Of a stretch of 64,000 nucleotides of DNA, positions 17,472 through 24,881 are shown piece after piece. Positions within the stretch are counted from its first letter, which is position 1, and each line of letters starts with the position of its first letter. The position numbers and the translations under genes were made by a program. The notes below the pieces were generated by a model that was not told where the DNA came from, searched no databases, and worked only from the letters and a program-made list of their open reading frames with translations. The DNA comes from Fen-183 sp036504335 (GTDB lineage Bacteria > Acidobacteriota > Thermoanaerobaculia > UBA5066), in assembly GCA_036504335.1 (NCBI GenBank), contig DASXVJ010000023.1, forward strand, positions 248,001 to 312,000, written 5' to 3'.

Positions 17472-18704
17472 GTGCACGTCCCCGCCTTCCTCGCGAAGCG
17501 TTTCCTCGCGGGCTCGAGGCGGGGCCTCCCGAAGACGGTTTCCGTTCTTGCGCTCTGCGGCGTGGCGCTCGGCGCGGCGTCGCTCGTCGTGGCGATGGGC
17601 CTCATGTCCGGCTACCGGCACGACCTCGCCGAGCGCATCGCGGGCACGAGCGCCGAGATCATCGTGATGCCCGACGCGGCCACGGCCCCCGAGGAAGCCC
17701 GAAGAGCCCTCGAAGCCCTCCCGAACGTCTCCGCGGTCGCCCGCACCGGCTTCGCGCCCGCGCTCGTCCTGTCGGCCGCCGCGCCGCAGGGCGCCGACGC
17801 GCTCGTCAAGGCTCTCGACCTCCCGGCCGGTCTCGCGACGACGCGTCTCCTCGGGCGTGTCCCGGGGGTGGAGTCCGCGTTCGCCTCGCTGCGGGCGAAG
17901 GGGGAGACCCCGGTCCTCCTCGGCGCGGGCCTCGCGCGGCGGCTCGGCGTCACGGCCGGCTCGCGCGTCGTCCTCGAGACCGCGTCCCCGGCGCTGTCTG
18001 CGGGCGTCGCTTCGCCGGCGCGGACCGCGCTGACCGTCGCGGCCGTCGTGGAGACGGGATTCTCCGAGGTCGACGACACGTGGTCCGTCCTCGCCCTGAG
18101 AGACTTCGACCGCATCGCTCCTCCGGACGCGCGTGTGGGCGTCCTCGAAGTGAAGCTCGAGCGCTCCCTGGGGTCCACGGAGACCGTCGCCTCGGCGCGG
18201 GCGCTCCTCGGCCCGGGTGCGACGGTGCTCGACTGGAAGGTCCTGAACCGCGACCTGTTCCAGGCTCTCGCGGTCCAGCAGACGCTGCTCTTCGTCGTCC
18301 TGACCTTGATCGTCGCGGTCGCGGCCGGGACCGTCGTGTCGTCGCTCGTCGTCCTCCTCGCGGAGAAGACGCGTGACGTCGGCGTTCTCGCGGCGCTCGG
18401 CGCGCCCCCCCGCGTCATCGCGCGGACGTTCCGGCTCTCCGGTCTCATCCTCGGCGGCGGAGGCCTCCTGCTGGGAGTCCTCTTCGGCCTCCTCGTCTGC
18501 GCGTTTCTCACCACGTTCCACGTCGTGCGCTTCCCGCCGGAGATCGCGAAGGTGTACTACCTCGCGTGGATGCCGTTTCGTCCCGAGCCGCTGCACGTCC
18601 TCGCCATCCTGGGCGTCGGCCTGCTCCTCGTCCTCGCCGCGTCGGCGCTTCCGGCGCGGCGGGCGGCGCGACTGAACCCCTCTGACGCCCTCCGGTACGA
18701 GTAG
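17472..18704 (+). CDS. LolC/LolE-like ABC transporter permease (FtsX family)
   Basis: 410 aa. The N-terminal transmembrane helix (about 22-42, preceded by LAKRFLAGSRRGLPKTVSVL) is followed by a large periplasmic domain (about 50-265) and three C-terminal helices (about 272-300, 320-350, 370-395), the FtsX/LolCE layout. The coupling region GVLAALGAPPRVIARTF is typical. In Gram-negative bacteria such proteins extract lipoproteins or work as mechanotransmitters with an ATPase. No ATPase gene is adjacent, so the cargo is unknown. GTG start. Confidence 0.82.
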   Translation: MHVPAFLAKRFLAGSRRGLPKTVSVLALCGVALGAASLVVAMGLMSGYRHDLAERIAGTSAEIIVMPDAATAPEEARRALEALPNVSAVARTGFAPALVLSAAAPQGADALVKALDLPAGLATTRLLGRVPGVESAFASLRAKGETPVLLGAGLARRLGVTAGSRVVLETASPALSAGVASPARTALTVAAVVETGFSEVDDTWSVLALRDFDRIAPPDARVGVLEVKLERSLGSTETVASARALLGPGATVLDWKVLNRDLFQALAVQQTLLFVVLTLIVAVAAGTVVSSLVVLLAEKTRDVGVLAALGAPPRVIARTFRLSGLILGGGGLLLGVLFGLLVCAFLTTFHVVRFPPEIAKVYYLAWMPFRPEPLHVLAILGVGLLLVLAASALPARRAARLNPSDALRYE

Positions 18705-18713
18705 CGCCGGGCG

Positions 18714-18719
18714 TAGACT
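18714..18719 (+). promoter_or_regulatory. -10-like TAGACT before the microcompartment operon
   Basis: TAGACT ends 7 nt before the ATG at 18727, the leaderless-type spacing. There is no Shine-Dalgarno between it and the ATG. This would make rpiB-deoC the first gene of its own transcript rather than part of the permease operon. Confidence 0.5.
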
Positions 18720-18726
18720 TCGCGAA

Positions 18727-20178
18727 ATGAAACCCGTCGCGGGACCGGTGGTCCTCGCCGCCGACCACGGCGGTTTCGTCCTCAAGGAAGCGATCAAACG
18801 GCACCTGAGAGCCCGGGGCGTCGACGTCCTCGATGTCGGGACGAGCTCGACGGAGCCCTGCGATTACCCCGTCTTCGCGCGCGCCGCCGGTGAGGCCGTC
18901 GCCTCGGGGCGGGCATGGCGGGGGATCGTCGTCGACGGCGCCGGCATCGGGTCCTCCATGGTCGCCAACAAGATCGCCGGGGTCCGCGCGGGCATGGCGT
19001 TCGACCCGGCGACGGCGCGAAACGCGCGGGAGCACAACGACGCCAACGTCCTGACGCTCGGCGCCGGGTATCTCCCCGAGGAACGCGCGCTCGAAATGGT
19101 GGACGTCTTCCTGTCCACCGAGTGCACCGTGGAGCGCCACAGACGCCGAGTCGCTATGATCGACGCCATCGACATGAGCCGCGGGAGCGCAACGGAGGAC
19201 CAGCGCCGTCCGCCCAGCTCGAGGAGCTCGCCGTCCATGGCCTCACCTGATTTCGACTCGCTCGTCGGCCGGATCACGCAGATCCTGGCCTCGAACCCCT
19301 CCCTGCTCGTCCCGCCGACGTGCGCGGGTTCGGCGGCCGGGGGCGAAGCCTGTACCGGCTGTCCGATCGGGGGCCACTGCGCGACCCGCTGCACGGACGC
19401 GGTCCGTTCGATGATCGCGTGCGTGGGGCCGGGTTGCCGCGTCTCGGGCGCTCCGGGTGGCGGCGAGGTGCCGCTCGACCTGGCCGGCTTCATCGACCAC
19501 ACGCTCCTGCGCGCCGACGCGACCTACTCGGACATCGACAAGCTGTGCGACGAGGCCGCCCAGTTCGGCTTCGCGTCGGTCTGCGTGAATCCGGTCTTCG
19601 TCAGGCGATGCGCCGCCCGGCTCGCCGGAAAGTCTCCCGTCGTCTGCTCGGTGGTGGGCTTTCCGCTCGGAGCCGCATCCCGGGAGATCAAGTCGCTCGA
19701 GGCACGCCGCGCGATCCGCGACGGCGCCTCCGAGATCGACATGGTGATCGCGATCGGGGCGCTCAAGTCCGGCGACCTGCGCGCCGTGGAGGACGACATC
19801 CGGGCGGTGGCCGAAACCGCCCACGACGGCGGCGCGATCCTCAAGGTGATCCTGGAAACGGCGCTCCTGACCGACGACGAGAAGGTCGCCGCTTGCGTGG
19901 CGGCCCGCAAGGCCCGGGCGGATTTCGTGAAGACCTCGACGGGCTTCTCCACCGGCGGCGCCACCGCGCACGACGTGGAGCTCATGGCCCGCGCCGTCGA
20001 CCGCAGGCTCGGCGTGAAGGCGTCCGGAGGAATCCGGTCGGCCGAGGACGCCGAGAAGCTCATTGCCGCCGGCGCCACGCGGATCGGAGCCTCCGTGGGC
20101 GTGAAGATCGTCCAGGAGGCGCGCGGGATCGCCCCCGCGTCGAAGGGCGAGGCGAAAGGGGCGAAGGGGACGTACTGA
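18727..20178 (+). CDS. RpiB-like domain fused in frame to deoxyribose-phosphate aldolase (BMC core enzyme)
   Basis: 483 aa. Residues 1-148 are RpiB-like: ADHGGF, HNDANVL and the phosphate-binding ERHRRRV remain, but the isomerase base (E. coli C66) is D70 and the ring-opening Thr (T68) is A72. After a Ser/Arg linker (154-170), residues 173-189 form an amphipathic helix (DFDSLVGRITQIL) like BMC encapsulation peptides. Seven cysteines follow within 199-237. Residues 250-465 are class I aldolase DeoC with D338, Schiff-base K402 (VKTSTG) and K431 (KASGG). It would cleave deoxyribose-5-phosphate to acetaldehyde and glyceraldehyde-3-phosphate. GAGGAG plus ATG at 19237 could start a separate aldolase. 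Overlaps the next gene (TGATG). Confidence 0.9.
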   Translation: MKPVAGPVVLAADHGGFVLKEAIKRHLRARGVDVLDVGTSSTEPCDYPVFARAAGEAVASGRAWRGIVVDGAGIGSSMVANKIAGVRAGMAFDPATARNAREHNDANVLTLGAGYLPEERALEMVDVFLSTECTVERHRRRVAMIDAIDMSRGSATEDQRRPPSSRSSPSMASPDFDSLVGRITQILASNPSLLVPPTCAGSAAGGEACTGCPIGGHCATRCTDAVRSMIACVGPGCRVSGAPGGGEVPLDLAGFIDHTLLRADATYSDIDKLCDEAAQFGFASVCVNPVFVRRCAARLAGKSPVVCSVVGFPLGAASREIKSLEARRAIRDGASEIDMVIAIGALKSGDLRAVEDDIRAVAETAHDGGAILKVILETALLTDDEKVAACVAARKARADFVKTSTGFSTGGATAHDVELMARAVDRRLGVKASGGIRSAEDAEKLIAAGATRIGASVGVKIVQEARGIAPASKGEAKGAKGTY

Positions 20179-20813
20179 TGGCCGACCTCCGGAGCTTCGT
20201 CTACCTCGACTCGATGCAGCCGCAGGTCGCGGCGTACATCGGGACGGTAGCCCGGGGGTTCCTCCCCGTCGCCCGCGAGGCCTCCCTGATCGTCGAGATC
20301 TCCCCCGGGATCGAGATCAACCGCGTGACCGACGTCGCCGTGAAGGCGACCGACGTACGGCCCGGCATGCAGGTCGTCGAGCGGCTCTACGGAATGCTCG
20401 AGGTCCACAGCGTCTCGCAGGCCCAGGTCCGGGCTGCGGGCGCCGCCATCCTCGCCGCCTTGTCCCTGAACGAGGCCGACCGGATCAAGCCGCGGGTCCT
20501 TTCCTCGCAGGTCATCCGGCGCGTCGACGCGCTCCAGGCGCAGCTCATCAACCGCGACCGGCAGGGGATGATGCTCGTGGCCGGCGAGTCTCTGTACATC
20601 CTGGAGGTCGAGCCCGCGGCGTACGCCGCCTTCGCGGCGAACGAGGCCGAGAAGGCTGCGGAGATCAACGTCGTGGACGTCCGGATGACCGGGGCGTTCG
20701 GGCGCGTCTACCTCGGGGGCGAACAGCGGGACATCGACGTCGCGTCGGTCGCGGCCATCCGCGCGATCGAGTCCCTCACGGGGCGCGAGGCGCAGAAGGG
20801 CCGGAGGGACTGA
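20178..20813 (+). CDS. Microcompartment shell protein, tandem-domain BMC-T (first)
   Basis: 211 aa with two BMC domains, which should form a trimeric pseudohexagonal shell tile. It begins MADLRSFVYLDSMQPQ and carries AYIGTVARGFLPV and INRVTDVAVKATDV in the first half, and GESLYILEVEPAAYAAFAAN in the second. These resemble the stacking BMC-T2/T3 type of Haliangium, whose central pore can gate larger metabolites. It is a close paralogue of the next gene. ATG 20178 overlaps the rpiB-deoC stop. Function as pore/shell protein is from family knowledge. Confidence 0.9.
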   Translation: MADLRSFVYLDSMQPQVAAYIGTVARGFLPVAREASLIVEISPGIEINRVTDVAVKATDVRPGMQVVERLYGMLEVHSVSQAQVRAAGAAILAALSLNEADRIKPRVLSSQVIRRVDALQAQLINRDRQGMMLVAGESLYILEVEPAAYAAFAANEAEKAAEINVVDVRMTGAFGRVYLGGEQRDIDVASVAAIRAIESLTGREAQKGRRD

Positions 20814-20817
20814 GCCC

Positions 20818-21441
20818 GTGATCGACCTCAGGAGCTACGTCTTTCTCGACTCTCTTCAGGAACAGCACGCGGCGTTCCTGGGGACGGTGGCGAAGGGCTT
20901 CCTCCCCGTCGGCGGGCAGGCCTCTCTCTTCATCGAGGTTTCTCCCGGGATCGCGGTCAACCGGCTCACGGACGTCGCGGTGAAGGCGACGTCCGTGACG
21001 CCCGGGATGCAGATCGTCGAGCGGCTCTACGGGCTCCTCGAGGTCCACCACGACGAGCAGGGTGAAGTGCGCCGCGCGGGCGAGGCGATCCTCAAGGAGA
21101 TCGGCAAGACCGAGAGCGACCGGCTCAAGCCCGAGATCCTCTCCTCGATGGTGATCCGCGGCCTCGACGACCGGCAGACGCAGCTCATCAACCGCACGCG
21201 CCACGGGAACATGATCGTGGCGGGCCAGTCGCTCTACATCCTGGAATGCCAGCCCGCGGCGAACGCGGCGCTGGCGGCGAACGAGGCGGAGAAGGCGGCG
21301 CACATCAAGGTGCTGGAGATCGTCACCTTCGGCTCGTTCGGACGCGTCTACCTCGCGGGCCTGGACCGCGACATCGACGTCGCGCGGCCCGCCGCCGAGC
21401 AGGCGATCCAGGGCCTTTCCGGGCGTGCCGCGAAGTCCTGA
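20818..21441 (+). CDS. Microcompartment shell protein, tandem-domain BMC-T (second)
   Basis: 207 aa and clearly paralogous to the preceding BMC-T: MIDLRSYVFLDSLQEQ, FLGTVAKGFLPVGGQASL, GMQIVERLYGLLEVHH, and NEAEKAAHIKVLEI near the end. Two such genes in tandem may build mixed or stacked trimers. The GTG start has GGAGGG 9 nt upstream, inside the end of the first BMC-T gene. Differences between the two copies cluster in the loop around residues 75-105 (HSVSQAQVRAAG against HHDEQGEVRRAG). Confidence 0.9.
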   Translation: MIDLRSYVFLDSLQEQHAAFLGTVAKGFLPVGGQASLFIEVSPGIAVNRLTDVAVKATSVTPGMQIVERLYGLLEVHHDEQGEVRRAGEAILKEIGKTESDRLKPEILSSMVIRGLDDRQTQLINRTRHGNMIVAGQSLYILECQPAANAALAANEAEKAAHIKVLEIVTFGSFGRVYLAGLDRDIDVARPAAEQAIQGLSGRAAKS

Positions 21442-21449
21442 GAAACGTC

Positions 21450-21497
21450 ATGAAACGTCGAATCGTCACGAAAGCAGAATCGGACAGGGAGGATTGA
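21450..21497 (+). CDS. Possible 15-residue leader peptide inside the BMC operon
   Basis: ATG to TGA encodes MKRRIVTKAESDRED, ending 1 nt before the BMC-H start; its last codons contain the BMC-H ribosome-binding site (GGGAGG). A direct repeat GAAACGTC (21442-21449 and 21452-21459) spans its start. It has no ribosome-binding site of its own. It may be chance, or a small coupling/leader ORF. Confidence 0.2.
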   Translation: MKRRIVTKAESDRED

Positions 21498-21498
21498 A

Positions 21499-21819
21499 AT
21501 GGCTGAAGCGCTGGGGATGATCGAGTGCCGCTCCTTCGCCGCGATGGTCGAAGCGGCCGACGCGATGGTGAAGGCCGCGAAGGTGGAGCTCGTGGGCTAC
21601 GAAAAAACGGGAGGCGGGTACATCACCGCCGTCATCCGGGGCGACGTCGCGGCGGTGAAGGCCGCCGTGGACGCGGGCCAGAGCGGCGCGTCGAAGGTCG
21701 GCGACGTCGTCACGGTCCACATCATCGCCCGCCCGCACGTGAACGTCGACCTCGTGCTCCCGCTCGGCCGGAAAGCCGAGGTCGAGAAGGAGATCGGCTC
21801 GCACGGCGGCAAGAAGTAG
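21499..21819 (+). CDS. Microcompartment hexameric shell protein BMC-H
   Basis: 106 aa, single BMC (Pfam 00936) domain: ALGMIECRSFAAMVEAADAM, KAAKVELVGYEKTGGGYITA, IIARPHVNVD. It forms the hexagonal facets of the shell. The sequence looks very like the single BMC-H of Haliangium ochraceum. It is the only BMC-H in this locus, so the pore must serve all small-metabolite traffic alone or with the BMC-T proteins. GGGAGG is 6-7 nt upstream. The C-terminus ends in a charged GSHGGKK tail. Confidence 0.95.
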   Translation: MAEALGMIECRSFAAMVEAADAMVKAAKVELVGYEKTGGGYITAVIRGDVAAVKAAVDAGQSGASKVGDVVTVHIIARPHVNVDLVLPLGRKAEVEKEIGSHGGKK

Positions 21820-21852
21820 GCGGGGCGGCGGGAAACGGGAGGCGGTGAGGCC

Positions 21853-22170
21853 ATGCTCCTCGCAAAGGTCGTCGGGACCGTCGTGGCGACGCGAAAGGAC
21901 TCGAAAATTGAGGGGCTCAAGTTCCTGCTGCTCCGGCAGGTGAACCCCGAGAACCTCAAGGAGGGCGGGTTCGTGGTCGCGAACGACGCGGTGGGCTGCG
22001 GCGTCGGCGAGTACGTCCTCTATGCGTCCGGCTCGTCCGCGCGCCAGACCGAGGTCACGAAGGACCGCCCCTGCGACGCGGTCATCATGGCGATCGTCGA
22101 CACCTGGGAGATCGGCGGGCAGACGCTCTTCGAGAAGAGCTCGTCCGAGCACGGGTATCGGGGCGCCTGA
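21853..22170 (+). CDS. Microcompartment vertex protein BMC-P (first; EutN/CcmL family)
   Basis: 105 aa pentamer-forming vertex protein that caps the icosahedral shell. EutN/CcmL hallmarks: MLLAKVVGTVVATRKD, the mid-domain VVANDAVGCGVGEYVLYASG and the C-terminal IVDTWEI. GGGAGG and GAGG lie upstream of the ATG. This is the first of three paralogous BMC-P genes in the operon, the same number as in Haliangium. The longest tail of the three (QTLFEKSSSEHGYRGA) extends past the fold. Confidence 0.93.
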   Translation: MLLAKVVGTVVATRKDSKIEGLKFLLLRQVNPENLKEGGFVVANDAVGCGVGEYVLYASGSSARQTEVTKDRPCDAVIMAIVDTWEIGGQTLFEKSSSEHGYRGA

Positions 22171-22189
22171 GCATGGGGCGGCCTGACGC

Positions 22190-23617
22190 ATGAGCTCCGT
22201 GCGCGACCCCGGGCAGATCCGGCGAATCGCCGAGGTCATCGCGAGGGAGATCGTCGCCCAGACGGGCGCGGGCCACTCGCCCCCTTCCGCGGAAGGCGGG
22301 GGCTTCCCGAACGTCGACGCCGCCGTTGCTGCGGCATCCGTCGCGTTCCGGGCCCTCGACGCGATCGGCCTCGAGAAGAGGCACGCGATCATCGACTCGA
22401 TGCGCGAGGCGATGCGGGCAAGCGCGCGTTCCCTGGCCGCCATGGCCGTCGAGGAGACGGGCCTCGGGCGCGTGGAGGACAAGGTCCAGAAGAACCTCCT
22501 CGTCACGAACAGGACTCCGGGTCCCGAAGAGCTGACGCCCGCCGCCGCGTCGGGAGACCACGGTCTCGTCCTCGTCGAGCCGGCACCCTTCGGCGTCATC
22601 GGGGCGATCACGCCGGTCACGAACCCGTCCTCCACGATCATCTGCAACTCGATCGGGATGCTGGCCGCCGGGAATACCGTCGTGTTCAACCCGCACCCGT
22701 CCGCCGCGAAGGTCTCGCGAGAGACGGTCCGCCTTCTCGACGAGGCCATCGTGAAGGCGGGGGGGCCGCCCGGCGCGGTCACGTGCGTGGCCGATCCGAC
22801 GATTCAATCGGCTGGCGAGCTGATGAAGCACCCTCGTGTCCGGCTCCTCGTCGTGACCGGAGGCGGCGCGGTCGTGGCCGCCGCGATGAATTCCGGCAAG
22901 AGGGCCATCTGCGCGGGGCCCGGAAACCCCCCGGCTCTCGTCGACGAGACCGCCGACATCGGGAAGGCCGGACGCGACATCGTCTTCGGGCATTCGTTCG
23001 ACAACAACGTCATCTGCACCGACGAGAAGGAAGTCATCGCCGTCGACTCGATCGCGGACGCGCTGAAGGCGGCGATGACGAAGGCAGGGGCCTTCGAGCT
23101 GCCCGCCCGCGACCTCGCGCGTCTCGAAAACGTGATCTTCGAGAAAGGGGCCGGTCCGCGCGGCCACGCCGTCGTCAACAAGAAGTTCATCGGGAAGGAC
23201 GCCTCGGTGATCCTGCGCGAGCTGGGCATCACGGCGGGGCCCGAGGTGCGAACGATTCTCGTGGAGGTCCCGAACGAGCACCCGCTCGTCTGGACCGAAC
23301 AGATGATGCCGGTCCTTCCGCTGACGCGCGTGAAGAACGTGGGGGAAGCGATCGACCTCGGGGTCGCGGCCGAAGGCGCGTGCTTCCACACCGCCTCCAT
23401 GCACTCGCACGACCTCGCGGCCCTTTCGACGATGGCGCGCCGCTGCAACTGCTCGATCTTCGTGAAGAACGGACCGAACCTCGCCGGCCTCGGGTACGGC
23501 GGCGAAGGGCACACGTCGTTCACGATCGCGTCCCCGACCGGCGAGGGGCTGACGAGCCCGCGGTCGTTCTCCCGCTGGCGCCGCTGCACGCTCGTCGACC
23601 ATTTCCGGATCGTGTGA
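22190..23617 (+). CDS. CoA-acylating aldehyde dehydrogenase, BMC-associated (PduP/EutE-like)
   Basis: 475 aa. It would oxidise the acetaldehyde made by the aldolase to acetyl-CoA with NAD+. The catalytic Cys is in DNNVICTDEKE, and the NAD-binding region includes VTGGGAVVAAAM. The N-terminal 25 residues (DPGQIRRIAEVIAREIVAQ) form an amphipathic helix followed by a Gly/Pro/Ser linker, the usual shape of an encapsulation peptide. The locus has no alcohol dehydrogenase or phosphotransacylase, so how NADH and CoA are recycled inside the shell is open. The ATG at 22190 has only a weak ribosome-binding site. Confidence 0.92.
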   Translation: MSSVRDPGQIRRIAEVIAREIVAQTGAGHSPPSAEGGGFPNVDAAVAAASVAFRALDAIGLEKRHAIIDSMREAMRASARSLAAMAVEETGLGRVEDKVQKNLLVTNRTPGPEELTPAAASGDHGLVLVEPAPFGVIGAITPVTNPSSTIICNSIGMLAAGNTVVFNPHPSAAKVSRETVRLLDEAIVKAGGPPGAVTCVADPTIQSAGELMKHPRVRLLVVTGGGAVVAAAMNSGKRAICAGPGNPPALVDETADIGKAGRDIVFGHSFDNNVICTDEKEVIAVDSIADALKAAMTKAGAFELPARDLARLENVIFEKGAGPRGHAVVNKKFIGKDASVILRELGITAGPEVRTILVEVPNEHPLVWTEQMMPVLPLTRVKNVGEAIDLGVAAEGACFHTASMHSHDLAALSTMARRCNCSIFVKNGPNLAGLGYGGEGHTSFTIASPTGEGLTSPRSFSRWRRCTLVDHFRIV

Positions 23618-23630
23618 GGAGGACGTGATC

Positions 23631-24230
23631 GTGCCGACCTCCGGCCCCTCCCTCGCGATGGTTCTCCTCGGCGAGATCCCGCCGGGGCTGCGCGTTCTCG
23701 ACGCCCTCGCCAAGGAGGCGGAGGTGAACGTCCTCCAGGCGGGCACGATCCACTGCGGCCGCTATCTGATCCTGTTCGGCGGCGAGGTCGGGCCGGTGGA
23801 GCGCTCGTGGCGCCGGGCGCTCGACATCGCGGGCGTGCACGTCGTCGACGAGGTGTTCCTCGCGCACGCGGAGGTCCGCCTCGCGCCCGCGATCGGGACG
23901 GGGGCGATCCGCTGGCCCGCGCCCGGCGACACGCTCGGCGTCCTCCAGGCCGCGACGCCGCCGGCGCTCATCCGGGCCGTCGACGCCGCGCTCAAGGGGG
24001 CGCTCGTCGAACTCGTGGAGCTGCGCGTCGGGGACGGCCTCGGCGGGAAAGCGATCGCGAGCCTCTGGGGTGAGACGCACGACGTGGAGGCGGCGGTCGA
24101 TCTCGCGCGGGCCTCGTTCGAGAAGGCGGGCGCCGTAAACGCGTCGACCGCGGTCATCCCGCGGGCCGATCCGGCGGTCCGGGACGCCCTCGGCTCGCCG
24201 AGCCGCTTCTTCAAGGGATTCGCCGGGTGA
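23631..24230 (+). CDS. Microcompartment shell protein BMC-T (third, divergent type)
   Basis: About 199 aa. Two degenerate BMC domains are visible: GLRVLDALAKEAEVNVLQAG with GRYLILFGGEVGPVERSW, and TPPALIRAVDAALKGALVEL with GKAIASLWGETHDVEAAVDL. This is unlike the two upstream BMC-T proteins and nearer to the single-layer BMC-T1 type of Haliangium. I chose GTG 23631 over the in-frame GTG at 23625 because GAGGAGG (23616-23622) is 8 nt from the former and only 2 from the latter. The stop overlaps the next start as GTGA. Confidence 0.85.
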   Translation: MPTSGPSLAMVLLGEIPPGLRVLDALAKEAEVNVLQAGTIHCGRYLILFGGEVGPVERSWRRALDIAGVHVVDEVFLAHAEVRLAPAIGTGAIRWPAPGDTLGVLQAATPPALIRAVDAALKGALVELVELRVGDGLGGKAIASLWGETHDVEAAVDLARASFEKAGAVNASTAVIPRADPAVRDALGSPSRFFKGFAG

Positions 24231-24514
24231 GACTCGGGAGGGTCATCGGCACACTGGTGGCGACGGTGAAGCCCGACGCGATGAAGGGACTCAAGCTCCT
24301 GATCGTCCGACCGCTCACGGCCGAGCTGCAGGACGACGGCGAACCGTTCGTGGCCACCGACGCCTCGGCGCAGGCGTCGTCCGGAGACCTCGTCACGTGG
24401 GAGGCGTCCCGCGAAGCGGCCCTCCTTCACGACCCGTGGTTCATTCCGGTCGACCACGCCGTCGTCGGAATCGTCGACCAGCATTCTCTCGACGATCCGG
24501 GGCGCACCCGATGA
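24227..24514 (+). CDS. Microcompartment vertex protein BMC-P (second)
   Basis: 95 aa EutN/CcmL-family protein: MRLGRVIGTLVATVKPD, LLIVRPL and the C-terminal VDHAVVGIVDQ. It is shorter and more divergent in the middle (EPFVATDASAQASSGDLVTW) than the first BMC-P. The GTG start overlaps the BMC-T stop. With three vertex paralogues the shell may assemble different pentamers or make size variants. Confidence 0.88.
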   Translation: MRLGRVIGTLVATVKPDAMKGLKLLIVRPLTAELQDDGEPFVATDASAQASSGDLVTWEASREAALLHDPWFIPVDHAVVGIVDQHSLDDPGRTR

Positions 24515-24588
24515 ACCGGAGAGCCGAGCCACAGGCGAGGATCGCAGGTACATGCGGCGGCCGAGCCGAAAGGCGAGGGCGCCGATGA
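24511..24588 (+). CDS. Possible 25-residue Arg-rich coupling ORF between two vertex genes
   Basis: ATG 24511 overlaps the stop of the second BMC-P gene, and its own TGA overlaps the ATG of the third (ATGA at both ends). The product would be a basic 25-aa peptide with ten Arg. The double overlap suggests it may serve to carry ribosomes to the third vertex gene. No homologue is recognised and no coding signal beyond the overlaps is visible. Confidence 0.25.
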   Translation: MNRRAEPQARIAGTCGGRAERRGRR

Positions 24589-24881
24589 TCCTCGGACGCG
24601 TCCTCGGAACGGTCGTCTGCACCGTCCAGCACCCCTTCTACGCGGGGAAGAAGCAGCTCCTCGTGGGAGCGGTCCTGCCGGACGGAACGCTCGACGGCGC
24701 CCGGTACATCCTCGCGCTCGACATGGTCGGAGCCGGTGTGGGCCAGACCGTCCTCGTGGAAGACGAAGGGAACTCCGCGCGCCAGATCCTCGGCGATCCG
24801 AAGGCGCCGGTGAGGTCGCTCATCGTGGCGATCGTGGACGAGGTGGACGTGCCGGTGGCCGGGTCGCCTCAGAGGTCGTAG
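24585..24881 (+). CDS. Microcompartment vertex protein BMC-P (third)
   Basis: 98 aa EutN/CcmL family: MILGRVLGTVVCTVQHP, KQLLVGAVLPDG, LDMVGAGVGQTVLVEDEGNSA and IVAIVDEVDV. Last gene of the BMC operon. I start at ATG 24585, where the family N-terminus begins; the frame is open 33 nt further upstream. Its 3' end overlaps the convergent glutamine synthetase gene by 13 bp. Confidence 0.9.
   Translation: MILGRVLGTVVCTVQHPFYAGKKQLLVGAVLPDGTLDGARYILALDMVGAGVGQTVLVEDEGNSARQILGDPKAPVRSLIVAIVDEVDVPVAGSPQRS

Noticed and set aside
18727..20178. The RpiB-DeoC fusion as a simple frameshift artefact
   Set aside because: The frame is open without interruption through a natural-looking linker, so I kept it as one ORF while noting the internal start.
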